This document shows positions 17,765-26,573 of a stretch of DNA of 44,948 nt, piece by piece. Source of the DNA: Geomonas edaphica (GTDB lineage Bacteria; Desulfobacterota; Desulfuromonadia; Geobacterales; Geobacteraceae); NCBI RefSeq assembly GCF_004917075.1, contig NZ_SSYB01000009.1, positions 1 through 44,948 on the forward strand, given 5' to 3'. Positions within the stretch are counted from its first letter, which is position 1. Every line of letters begins with the position of its first letter. A model generated the notes under the pieces. It was given only the letters and a program-made list of their open reading frames with translations. It did no database searches and was not told the origin of the DNA. The position numbers and the translations under genes were made by a program.

Positions 17765-20027
17765 TCGTCTTCTCCTTGTAGGCGGGCTCGGGGTAATCGA
17801 TACGCTGATGGTAGATTCCCACGAGTATCTGGTTGAAGCTCTTGGCTATCTCGTGCAGGTTTTTGAGCGTCAGTTCGCACTCGTCCAACTGCCCGTCGAT
17901 GAAGATGTTGTTGATGATCTTCTGCACGAGCCCCTGGATCCTCGCCGGTGTCGGATCGGCAAGCGTGCGCGAGGCGGCCTCGACGCAGTCAGCCAAGAGC
18001 ACGAGCCCCGCCTCCCTGGTCTGCGGTTTGGGCCCCGGGTAGCGGAAGTCGCGTTCCTCAACAGGGGGGGTACCCGGCGTCTCCAGCCCCTTCGCCTTCA
18101 GATAGAAGTAGTTGATAAGCGAGGTGCCGTGGGACTGACGGATGATCTCGATGATCGGCTGCCCCAGGCGGTGCTCCTTGGCGAGCTCCACGCCGTCCTT
18201 CATGTGCGAGATCAGGATGAGCGCACTCATGCTCGGAGAGAGCTTGTCGTGGCGGTTCTCCCCATCGTGGATGTTCTCGATGAAGTACTGCGGCTTCTTC
18301 AGCTTGCCGACGTCGTGGTAGTAGGCGGCGACGCGGGCTAGCAGCGGGTTCGCATTGATCACCTCGGCGCCGGCCTCGACCATGTTGCCGACTAAGACGC
18401 TGTGGTGGTAGGTCCCGGGGGCCCGGATCATAAGCTCGCGCAACAGCGGCGAGTTGAGGTTCGCAAGCTCCAGAAGCTTTACGTCGGTGGTGTACTGGAA
18501 CAGCGCCTCGATGAGCGGAATCATGCCGGACACGTAGGCCGCGTTGATGATGCCGCCTAAAAAGGCGAAGACGATGCCGTAAACCGGTTGCAGCGAGATC
18601 GGGCTGTCGTTGTAGACGTGGAAACAGAAGGCGAGCGCCATGTTCACCGCGCTGACCTTGAGCCCCGCGCTGTAGATGGTCCCCCGGTCCTTGCACTGGC
18701 GCACGCCGTGAGCGCCGACGATGCCCCCCAGAAGTGCGTAGACGACGACCTGGAGCGAGTTGTTCAGCATGATCCCGGTCAGGGGCGCGGTGATGGCGCA
18801 GTAGACCAGGGCGACCTCGGAGTTCAGGATGATCCTGACGACGATGGCGGAGGCCGCGAAAGGGAAAAGGTAGAAGTAGTTCGCCGTGTCGATGGAAGGG
18901 AAGAGCCCCCCCATGGCGGTGGAAACGGTGGAGACCAGCTTCAGCACCCCAAAGTTCACCACGGTGAGAAGGGACAGTAGCAGGATGTCCTTGTTGCTCG
19001 GGTTGAATTTCCTGATGTTCTTGCGACCGAAGCGGAAGGGGGCGTAACAGAGCACCAGGATGAGCCCGAAGATGCCAAGGCCGGTGAGGATCGGGGCGCT
19101 GTTGCGCGCACTGAAGACCCGCTCCAGCTTCATGGCTTGCTCTGAGGTGACCCGCTCACCGACACGGACCAGCATCTCGCCCCGCTTCATCTTGAAGAGG
19201 ACAGGACGCACCGCTGCGCGCGCCTGGCTCTTCTTCTCGTCGGTGCCGTTGCGGTCGAAGGTGAGGTTCGGGGCGATCATGCGCAGCGCGAGCCCCTTCA
19301 GGGTCTCGAGGTCACGGGGAGCAGCCCCCTGGGTAAGGGTCATCTCTAAAAAGGCGCGGCGCGCCCCGGCGAGATCGAGGCTAGCGGAGTAGTCCCCCCC
19401 CGCCACGTCCTGCTTGGTCGTCTCGTCCACCACCACGATGCCGTGGCGCAGGTCCGCGGTGAAGTGCCCCTTGTCCGCCACGATGCGCTGCCGGTACAAG
19501 GGGGCTAGCTGCCGCCCGAGGTCGGAGAGGAAAGCCCGCTGCTGCCTCACCCGCGAGAGCGCGGCCAGCTCCTGCGCAGAGACGTCTACGCCGACCGCTG
19601 CGATCACCGCCTTGCGCCTCGCCTCGCCGTGCAGGGTGGCGTCGTCCATCAGCTCGAGGGCGTCCTCCAGGCGGCGCACCAGGTCGATGTTGCCGTTGGG
19701 TGCAAGCGTATAGACGAAGGGGGCGGCAGCCTCGGCCTCGGCACGCTTCTTCTCGGTGAGGAGCAGGTCCTCGATGAGGTAGTCCTGCGTGGCGCGGATG
19801 TCGGAGGTGGCAATATCCCCCTCCCGGTAGTGCACCGAGAGGAACTGCGGGCTCGGGATGATGAACAGGGTGAGGAATAAGGCGGTGAGGAAGAGCATGA
19901 TGAAGCGGCTGCGCTTCTCATACCGGTCGCAGGTGAAACCTTGGGCGACCGCTTCCATCCAGCTGTCACACAACCGGATCAGCGAACTCTTCTGAATTGT
20001 CTGTTTATCGCCGCTTTCAGTGGGCAT
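17652..20027 (-). CDS. pgpH: 7TM-HD (PgpH-type) cyclic-di-AMP phosphodiesterase family protein
   Basis: 791 residues. A membrane segment (about 43-60) is followed by an extracytoplasmic 7TMR-HDED domain (about 65-310), seven membrane helices (about 315-520), and a cytoplasmic HD domain: PGTYHHSVLVGNMVEAGAEV, YYHDVGKLKKPQYF, ENIHDG, then HRLGQPIIEIIRQSHGTSLI. In Firmicutes this architecture hydrolyses c-di-AMP; whether this organism uses c-di-AMP cannot be seen here. A Lys/Glu-rich C-terminal tail (about residue 755 on) is encoded by the sequence shared with ybeY. A promoter (TTGACA, 18 nt, TATATT) lies 59 nt upstream. This is the first gene of the run ending at nlpC. Confidence 0.92.
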   Translation of the reverse strand: MPTESGDKQTIQKSSLIRLCDSWMEAVAQGFTCDRYEKRSRFIMLFLTALFLTLFIIPSPQFLSVHYREGDIATSDIRATQDYLIEDLLLTEKKRAEAEAAAPFVYTLAPNGNIDLVRRLEDALELMDDATLHGEARRKAVIAAVGVDVSAQELAALSRVRQQRAFLSDLGRQLAPLYRQRIVADKGHFTADLRHGIVVVDETTKQDVAGGDYSASLDLAGARRAFLEMTLTQGAAPRDLETLKGLALRMIAPNLTFDRNGTDEKKSQARAAVRPVLFKMKRGEMLVRVGERVTSEQAMKLERVFSARNSAPILTGLGIFGLILVLCYAPFRFGRKNIRKFNPSNKDILLLSLLTVVNFGVLKLVSTVSTAMGGLFPSIDTANYFYLFPFAASAIVVRIILNSEVALVYCAITAPLTGIMLNNSLQVVVYALLGGIVGAHGVRQCKDRGTIYSAGLKVSAVNMALAFCFHVYNDSPISLQPVYGIVFAFLGGIINAAYVSGMIPLIEALFQYTTDVKLLELANLNSPLLRELMIRAPGTYHHSVLVGNMVEAGAEVINANPLLARVAAYYHDVGKLKKPQYFIENIHDGENRHDKLSPSMSALILISHMKDGVELAKEHRLGQPIIEIIRQSHGTSLINYFYLKAKGLETPGTPPVEERDFRYPGPKPQTREAGLVLLADCVEAASRTLADPTPARIQGLVQKIINNIFIDGQLDECELTLKNLHEIAKSFNQILVGIYHQRIDYPEPAYKEKTIARKQEDIDSEPPKADAGREEGPAKGGTEDLRRLGMS

Positions 20028-20073
20028 TATTTCAATGGTTCCCGTGTCGTAAGGACAGAGACTGCAAGGCTAG

Positions 20074-21564
<1,491 letters not shown>

Positions 21565-21598
21565 GGGCTGATCGCTCACGCGCCTTCCGGTAACATCG

Positions 21599-21628
21599 AG
21601 GGCGCACCCACCAGGGTGCGCCCTTTTT
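21599..21628 (+). terminator. intrinsic terminator after eno
   Basis: Stem AGGGCGCACCC / GGGTGCGCCCT with a 3-nt loop (CACC region), followed by TTTTTCTTT, 35 nt after the eno stop. Confidence 0.9.
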
Positions 21629-21657
21629 CTTTGCCCCTCCCCCTCCCCCGGATTCCC

Positions 21658-21686
21658 TTGCGCCTTCTTCCTCATGAAGGTATACT
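21658..21686 (+). promoter_or_regulatory. promoter of the pseudouridine synthase gene
   Basis: -35 TTGCGC (21658-21663), 17-nt spacer, -10 TATACT (21681-21686). The -10 ends 7 nt before the ATG at 21694, so the transcript is predicted to be leaderless or nearly so. Confidence 0.6.
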
Positions 21687-21693
21687 CCGTCCC

Positions 21694-22605
21694 ATGTTAA
21701 CCTACCAGATAGCGGCCAAAGACCACTTGCGGCGCGTGGACAGCTTCATGCGGAACCTGCTCCCAAGCGCCCAGTCCTCCTACATCAAGAAGCTCATCGC
21801 CTCCGGGCACCTGAAGCTAAACGGCGCTCCAGCTGACCCCGGCGAGCTGCTCCGCCTGGGCGACCAGATCACCATCAAGGAGAGCTCGAAGACGACCGCG
21901 CTTCTCGCCCGCCTCACCCCGGAGCTCGACATCCTCTTCGAGGACACCTGGATCCTCTGCCTTAACAAACCCGCCGGGATCGCCGTGCACCGCACCGAGG
22001 ACCCGGAGGAGATCACCCTGGTCGATCTCGCCGACGCCCTGCTCCAAAAGCGGGACGGCTCCGGAAAGCTCAGGCCGGTCAACCGGCTCGACAAGGGGAC
22101 CTCCGGCGCGATCATCCTCGCGAAGAGCGCGGTCGCCGCCGGCATGTTCGGCAAGATGATCCAGGAGGAAGGGCTCGGAAAGCTGTATCTTGCGGTGGTG
22201 GAGGGGAAGCTGCAGAAGCAGGGGACCATCGATGCCGCCCTGGACGGCAAGGAATCGCAGACGAGTTACGTGAGACTCCTGCAGGGGGGCGGGGTCGCCC
22301 TGCTGGCGGTCTATCCGCTGACCGGCAGGATGCACCAGATAAGACAGCACTTCAGGATGATCGGGCACCCGATCCTCGGTGACAAGCGCTACGGCGGCAG
22401 GAGCCTCACCGGCTTCGCCGGCCATGCGCTCCACTCCTTCCGCACAACACTCATGCACCCGGCCACCGGGGAAGAGATCGACGTCCCGGCGCCGCTTCCC
22501 GAGCAGTTACTGCGCCTCGCCTCCCGTTTCGGCTCCATGGGGGAGGAGGCCCTGCTGGCAGCGCTCGGGGAAATTCCCGCGGCCGAGGCAGCAACCCTTT
22601 CCTAG
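21694..22605 (+). CDS. RluA-family pseudouridine synthase
   Basis: 303 residues: an N-terminal S4-like RNA-binding segment (about 13-65, RVDSFMRNLLPSAQSSYIKKLI in two parts) and the catalytic domain, with the active-site Asp at D133 in RPVNRLDKGTSG. LTGRMHQIRQHF and GHPILGDKRYGG are family marks. It modifies uridines in 23S rRNA or tRNA; the exact site (RluC, RluD or TruC type) cannot be fixed by eye. I chose the ATG at 21694; a longer open frame begins inside the eno terminator. No Shine-Dalgarno is within range, fitting the leaderless promoter. Its last 4 nt overlap the convergent pcm gene. Confidence 0.9.
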   Translation: MLTYQIAAKDHLRRVDSFMRNLLPSAQSSYIKKLIASGHLKLNGAPADPGELLRLGDQITIKESSKTTALLARLTPELDILFEDTWILCLNKPAGIAVHRTEDPEEITLVDLADALLQKRDGSGKLRPVNRLDKGTSGAIILAKSAVAAGMFGKMIQEEGLGKLYLAVVEGKLQKQGTIDAALDGKESQTSYVRLLQGGGVALLAVYPLTGRMHQIRQHFRMIGHPILGDKRYGGRSLTGFAGHALHSFRTTLMHPATGEEIDVPAPLPEQLLRLASRFGSMGEEALLAALGEIPAAEAATLS

Positions 22606-23267
22606 TCGCCCCACCCTTTAGCCCCGATGAGGGGAACGAAGCGGACACCGCAGAGCTCCTCGTAGCGGAGCTCTCCCCCCGCGAGGCGGCGCACACGCAC
22701 GAGCTCCTGCAGGTGCGGGCTGTACCCCACCGGTATCACGAGTCTCCCCCCCGGTGCGAGCTGCTCCAGCAGCGCATCGGGCACCTCGGGCGCCCCGGCG
22801 GTCACCACGATGCTATCGTAAGGGGCGTGCTCCGGCCATCCCAGCGTCCCGTCTCCCAGGTGCACCTTCACGTTGCGGTACCCCAGTTCACGAAGCCGTT
22901 CCTCCGCGCTACGCGCAAGGTAGGGAAGGCGCTCCACGGTGAACACATCGGCGGCGCAGAGGCTCAGCACGGCGGCGGCATAGCCCGAGCCGGTACCGAT
23001 CTCCAGCACCCTTTCGGCCCCACCGAGCTCCAGGGCCTCGATCATGTAGGCGACGATGTACGGCTGGGAGATGGTCTGTCCCTCCTGGATCGGCAGCGGG
23101 CCGTCCTCGTAGGCGAGAAACTCCATCTCCGGCGGCAAAAATGATTCGCGCGGGACCTCGCGCATCGCCTTAAGCACGGCGGCGTTCCTGATGCCGCGTC
23201 CCGCCAGGTGGTCGGTCAGCATCCGCTCTTTCCTCGCCATCAGTTCTCTCTTGAGGTCGCTGGTCAT
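22602..23267 (-). CDS. pcm: protein-L-isoaspartate O-methyltransferase
   Basis: A SAM-dependent methyltransferase that starts repair of isoaspartyl residues in ageing proteins. 221 residues, with PRESFLPPE near the N-terminus, the family substrate loop (GQTISQPYIVAYMIEAL), the SAM motif VLEIGTGSGYAAAVL and motif II/III segments (YDSIVVTAGAPEVPDALLEQL in parts). The ATG at 23267 (MTSDLKREL) follows GGGAGGG. It converges with the pseudouridine synthase gene with a 4-nt tail overlap (CTAG) and no terminator between them. Confidence 0.94.
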   Translation of the reverse strand: MTSDLKRELMARKERMLTDHLAGRGIRNAAVLKAMREVPRESFLPPEMEFLAYEDGPLPIQEGQTISQPYIVAYMIEALELGGAERVLEIGTGSGYAAAVLSLCAADVFTVERLPYLARSAEERLRELGYRNVKVHLGDGTLGWPEHAPYDSIVVTAGAPEVPDALLEQLAPGGRLVIPVGYSPHLQELVRVRRLAGGELRYEELCGVRFVPLIGAKGWGD

Positions 23268-23444
23268 GGCACCCTCCCGAAGGCGCAATGTTACCATAGG
23301 GATCGACCGTCTCAACCTGACGTTTCCGGACGACCTGCGACTGGACTTGGCAACCGGTGACAACGCACAGCCAACTAACAGCTAGCGCGGCAAAGGCATT
23401 AAAAACAACCAACATCCATACCAACAGGCCTCACACACATCCTG

Positions 23445-23473
23445 TTGACTCCTATATGGGGCAGGCGTACACT
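23445..23473 (+). promoter_or_regulatory. promoter of the structured RNA
   Basis: -35 TTGACT (23445-23450), exact 17-nt spacer, -10 TACACT (23468-23473). Transcription should start at about 23480, at the beginning of the structured region. Confidence 0.65.
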
Positions 23474-23479
23474 TAAATC

Positions 23480-23921
23480 AGATCGAAAGGCTCTTTGAAA
23501 AAAGCTCTGGAGTACAGGTAGAGGTGGCGTGAGGTACCCTGATTATTCCACACTTATGATTTCCCAGGTTTCAGACGTGGTGTGCAGTTCCCGATGCTTC
23601 TACGGAATTACCTAAAGCGTTTTCCAGGGGGATGCTTCACAAAAGAGCGTGGTCTCACATAAACCTTTACGGCACTTTGGAGCTAGTAACTGGCGCTTAC
23701 GGAGATCAAGCCGATTGGCCTAAAATAATCTCATCCGCCATGCGCGTAAAAACCGCTTCAAAAAGGGGAAGGAACCCGGAGTAACGGGCAACACGGTCCC
23801 ACCGGAGCGCGTTATCCGCCCCCGGTACCCGCCTTCCACCGACGGATAGGGGTAAAGGATCTCATAAAGTGGCGCCAGTTACATTTTTTAAGGCCCGGTG
23901 CATCAAGCACCGGGCCTTTTT
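23480..23921 (+). ncRNA. putative structured non-coding RNA, about 440 nt, family unknown
   Basis: A gene-free stretch with its own promoter and an intrinsic terminator; all frames are short and broken by stops. Complementary segments suggest two domains. The 5' domain (23490-23648) is closed by GCTCTTT/AAAGAGC, with inner CTCTGGA/TCCAGGG (23505-23511 with 23623-23629) and AGGTA/TACCT pairs; its rod-like shape and about 170-nt size recall 6S RNA, but I cannot confirm the conserved 6S bubble. The 3' domain is closed by an 11-bp perfect helix, GTAACTGGCGC (23686-23696) with GCGCCAGTTAC (23872-23882), extended inside by GAGATC/GATCTC. Searches by eye for RNase P, tmRNA, SRP RNA and common riboswitch cores were negative. 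It could also be a long untranslated leader of the gene at 24018, but the terminator argues against that. Confidence 0.55.
23890..23921 (+). terminator. intrinsic terminator of the structured RNA
   Basis: Stem AAGGCCCGGTGC / GCACCGGGCCTT with a 5-nt loop (ATCAA), followed by TTTTT. It ends the non-coding transcript before the next gene. Confidence 0.9.
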
Positions 23922-23965
23922 CGTGCCGCAAACCGGACCTCCACCATGCAGCGGTGCAAGCGGGT

Positions 23966-23973
23966 GCTATAAT
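23966..23973 (+). promoter_or_regulatory. extended -10 promoter of the zinc-ribbon gene
   Basis: TGCTATAAT: a perfect TATAAT (23968-23973) preceded by the extended -10 TG. No good -35 is present, which is normal for extended -10 promoters. It lies 44 nt upstream of the ATG at 24018. Confidence 0.6.
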
Positions 23974-24017
23974 GGGTGCGCGCTAATTATGGCGAATCTA
24001 AAAGGATGGAGGTTGCC

Positions 24018-24512
24018 ATGCCACGCGGAGCCAGAATAACCATGGAGGAAAAGGGACAAATGACCGCCCGCAGTCCTGAGCCTTACCTGCCCAAGCGCGG
24101 GCTGCCGGACGGAACCGTGTGCAAGGGTTGCGGCATCGTCTACCACAACAAACGCTGGCAGATCGTGGCGGGAAGCGTCGCTGCACAAAAGGGCGACGTC
24201 CTCTGCCCCGCCTGCCGGCGCATCGTCGGAGAAGACCCCGCCGGCGTGGTGACGCTCTCCGGCCCGTACCTCGCGCAGCACCGTGAGGAGATCTTGAGCA
24301 CCGTGAAGCAGCAGGAGGTGAAGCACCGGGAAAAGAACCCGCTCGGGCGCATCATGGAGATCAGGGAGGAGAACGGTGGTATCGTGGTGACCACGACCGA
24401 GGACAAGCTGGCGCAGAAGATCGGGCGAGAACTGTACAAGTCGCAGCGCGGCGAGCTTCACTACAAATGGAGCCACGACCAGCGTATGGTCCGGGTCGAC
24501 TGGACGCGCTAG
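24018..24512 (+). CDS. BCAM0308-type zinc-ribbon protein
   Basis: A 164-residue soluble protein. Residues about 33-70 hold a two-pair cysteine motif (CKGCGIVYHNKRW, then CPACRRI), suggesting a zinc ribbon. The C-terminal half is charged (HREKNPLGRIMEIREENGG) and ends with a basic patch (YKWSHDQRMVRVDW). It resembles the uncharacterised BCAM0308 family (recognised from memory). Nucleic-acid or ribosome binding would be a guess. I chose the ATG at 24018 (MPRGARITM), 5 nt after GGAGG. It is a single gene between its own promoter and a strong terminator. Confidence 0.78.
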   Translation: MPRGARITMEEKGQMTARSPEPYLPKRGLPDGTVCKGCGIVYHNKRWQIVAGSVAAQKGDVLCPACRRIVGEDPAGVVTLSGPYLAQHREEILSTVKQQEVKHREKNPLGRIMEIREENGGIVVTTTEDKLAQKIGRELYKSQRGELHYKWSHDQRMVRVDWTR

Positions 24513-24537
24513 GAAGGCGCGCCGCTGGGAAAGAAAA

Positions 24538-24570
24538 AGCCCCCCTCGCCAGGCGAGGGGGGCTTTTTTC
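24538..24570 (+). terminator. intrinsic terminator
   Basis: A 13-bp GC-rich stem AGCCCCCCTCGCC / GGCGAGGGGGGCT followed by TTTTTT, 25 nt after the zinc-ribbon gene. The A-rich left side could also serve the minus-strand DUF3820 gene that ends at 24600. Confidence 0.9.
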
Positions 24571-24599
24571 GTGGGTAAATTGCTGATGGATGAGACTTG

Positions 24600-24827
24600 C
24601 TACCCGCGTCGCAGCGGCTCGAACAGGTACTCGAGGCCATTTGCCTTCACCTCGTACATGCATGCGAGCATCGCCCCGAGATCCCCTCCGGGGAATCCCT
24701 TCTGCCTCATCCATACGAGATAAGGCTCGGGAAGGTCCACGAGCAGCACGCCGGCGTACTTCCCGTAGGGCATCCTGGTGCGGGCCAACTGCAGCAGCCG
24801 GTCCGTATCAGGGAAGAGCTCCTCCAC
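24600..24827 (-). CDS. DUF3820 family small protein
   Basis: A 75-residue protein with the DUF3820 pattern: RMPYGKYAGVLLVDLPEPYL, then VWMRQKGFPGGDLG and a final VKANGLEYLFEPL. The function is unknown, though related domains occur beside nucleases. It starts with GTG 3 nt after the stop of the S1-domain gene, with AGGG of that gene's end as a possible ribosome site; coupling is likely. Confidence 0.82.
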   Translation of the reverse strand: MEELFPDTDRLLQLARTRMPYGKYAGVLLVDLPEPYLVWMRQKGFPGGDLGAMLACMYEVKANGLEYLFEPLRRG

Positions 24828-24830
24828 GGG

Positions 24831-26033
24831 CTAACCCTTCAGCTTCGCCTTGAGCAGGTCGCCCAGGGTCCCCATCCCTTTGGGGGCCTCGGAAACGGTC
24901 TTCTTGTAGGCGTCCATGCTGGCGGTCTGCTCTTCCTGAGCGCGGCTCACGGAAGCAAGCGACAGGGAAATTTTCTTCGCCTCGCGGTCCACCGACTCGA
25001 CCTTCACCTCGACCTCCTGCCCTTCGGCAAGGACCTCGCGGGGGTGCTGGATCCGCTTGCCGGCGCCGAGCTTGGAGATGTGGATGAGACCGTCCACGCC
25101 GGCCGCCAGGGTAACGAAGGCGCCGAACGGGGTGAGCCTTGCTACCTTGCCGTTTTGGTAGGAACCTTCCGGGAATGCGCCCGCCGCCTCTTCCCAAGGG
25201 TCGGCCAGGGTGTCTTTCAGGGAGAAGGAGATACGGTTCTTGTCCCAGTCGATCCCCTTGATCACTACCTCAACTTCCTGTCCGACGGAGAGCACGTCAC
25301 TTACGTGATTCACGCGCGCCCAGGCAACCTCGGAGACGGGCAGAAGCCCCTCCACCGCGCCGATGGAAACGAAAGCGCCGAAGTCGCGCAGCGAGGTCAC
25401 GGTCCCCTTCACGCGGTCGCCGACCTTGAGGGTTTCCTTGAGCGCCTCTTTCTGCGCCTGCTGCTCCTCCTCGAGGAGGGCACGGTGCGACAGCACGATG
25501 TTGCGCCCCTTCTCGGAGTATTCCATGATCTTAAACGACATGTGCTTGCCGAGAAGCGCCGCGGTGTCCTCGACCCTTCTCAGGGCGATCTGGGAGAACG
25601 GACAGAAGGCACGCGAGCCTGCCACCTTCACCTCGAAACCACCCTTCACTTCCTTCTCCACCACGCCCTCGACCGGGATGCCGGCCGCGAAAGCTTCCTC
25701 GAGCTGCGCGTTGCCGGCAGCCTGACCGCTCCCCGCGCCAACCTTGGTGGTGAAACGCATCTCGTTGTTGCGCGAAGAGAGGAACCAGGCGGTGACCTTG
25801 TCGCCAACCTTGACGGTCACATTGCCGTCAGCGTCGAGGACTTCCTTGATGTCGAGGATCCCTTCGCCTTTGCGGCCGGTATCCAGAAAGACCCAGTCCT
25901 TGGCGATTTGCAGTACGGTCGCCTCGACCTTGGCACCCGGCTCAAGCCGGCCGGCGTCCTTCTGGCTCCGCTCGAACAGATCGGCAAAGCTCTCCTCTTC
26001 GTTTTCCATCTCTTCCCTGTGATCGATATCCAT
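24831..26033 (-). CDS. S1 RNA-binding domain protein (four S1 repeats)
   Basis: 400 residues with four S1 OB-fold repeats at about 32-100, 120-185, 205-275 and 290-360. The third (VGDRVKGTVTSLRDFGAFVSIG) and fourth (NGKVARLTPFGAFVTL) have the most typical RNA-binding face; the first two are degenerate, as in ribosomal S1 domains 1-2. It is shorter than a six-domain RpsA, so it is probably an S1-like accessory RNA-binding protein, not the main ribosomal S1. The ATG follows AGAGGT. A promoter lies upstream and the DUF3820 gene follows directly. Confidence 0.85.
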   Translation of the reverse strand: MDIDHREEMENEEESFADLFERSQKDAGRLEPGAKVEATVLQIAKDWVFLDTGRKGEGILDIKEVLDADGNVTVKVGDKVTAWFLSSRNNEMRFTTKVGAGSGQAAGNAQLEEAFAAGIPVEGVVEKEVKGGFEVKVAGSRAFCPFSQIALRRVEDTAALLGKHMSFKIMEYSEKGRNIVLSHRALLEEEQQAQKEALKETLKVGDRVKGTVTSLRDFGAFVSIGAVEGLLPVSEVAWARVNHVSDVLSVGQEVEVVIKGIDWDKNRISFSLKDTLADPWEEAAGAFPEGSYQNGKVARLTPFGAFVTLAAGVDGLIHISKLGAGKRIQHPREVLAEGQEVEVKVESVDREAKKISLSLASVSRAQEEQTASMDAYKKTVSEAPKGMGTLGDLLKAKLKG

Positions 26034-26075
26034 TTAAATACCTCTGAACGTTTTGTTGCGCTTTAGCACCAAAGG

Positions 26076-26105
26076 AGCATACAGGGGACCCCGTACCCTT
26101 GTCAA
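26076..26105 (-). promoter_or_regulatory. promoter of the S1-domain gene
   Basis: Minus strand: -35 TTGACA (26100-26105), 18-nt spacer, -10 TATGCT (26076-26081), about 40 nt ahead of the ATG at 26033. Confidence 0.6.
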
Positions 26106-26281
26106 CTACTTGAGCTGCTTTGAAAGATCTTTCTGGCGCTCCGCTTCGGCTGACAGAGTAAGGGGATGGAAACCAGGGGGAGCGGAAAGAAAGAGGCCGC
26201 CATGAAAAGAAGTTAAAGCCTTAACGTCCCTGCTCCGATAGGAATAAAAAACAGCCGCTGTCACGGATGAAGGAGAGACCA

Positions 26282-26458
26282 ATGGGCGTGCTTGTCTGTT
26301 ACGACGATTTCACCTACGACGTAATCAACGATTACTACCTCGAACACCTGCTGGAGACCGGCTGCATCCTGGGCTATGACAGGTCGGAACACTGGGTGAA
26401 ACAGGAAACGGCGCCTGCCGCACCGCCTCTTCACTCTTTTGCATCCGGCTCGGCCTGA
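26282..26458 (+). CDS. small conserved-looking protein (58 aa)
   Basis: MGVLVCYDDFTYDVINDYYLEHL followed by GCILGYDRSEHWV. The pattern (short strand, acidic turn, a YLEHLLETG helix, then a strand ending in RSxxWV) resembles small Geobacter proteins of the GSU3473 type; this is from memory and unconfirmed. Function unknown. I chose the ATG at 26282 because AAGGAGAG lies 5 nt upstream; an earlier in-frame ATG overlaps this site. It is the gene before rtcB, 115 nt away; co-transcription is possible. Confidence 0.65.
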   Translation: MGVLVCYDDFTYDVINDYYLEHLLETGCILGYDRSEHWVKQETAPAAPPLHSFASGSA

Positions 26459-26573
26459 GACGAAAGCCCGCCGTCTCCCCTCCCCCAGCGCGCCTCCTCA
26501 TGCCCGGCAACCCCGAACAGGTGTGGTAACATCTCCAGGGTGCAGCGTCAGCCGAGCATAAGACGGAGGAACC

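Noticed and set aside
23474..23925. RNase P RNA, tmRNA or SRP RNA as the identity of the structured RNA.
   Set aside because: The RNase P GAGGAAAGTC core, the tmRNA tRNA-like ends with CCA, and the SRP GGTCAGG...GGAAG...AGCAG core are all absent.
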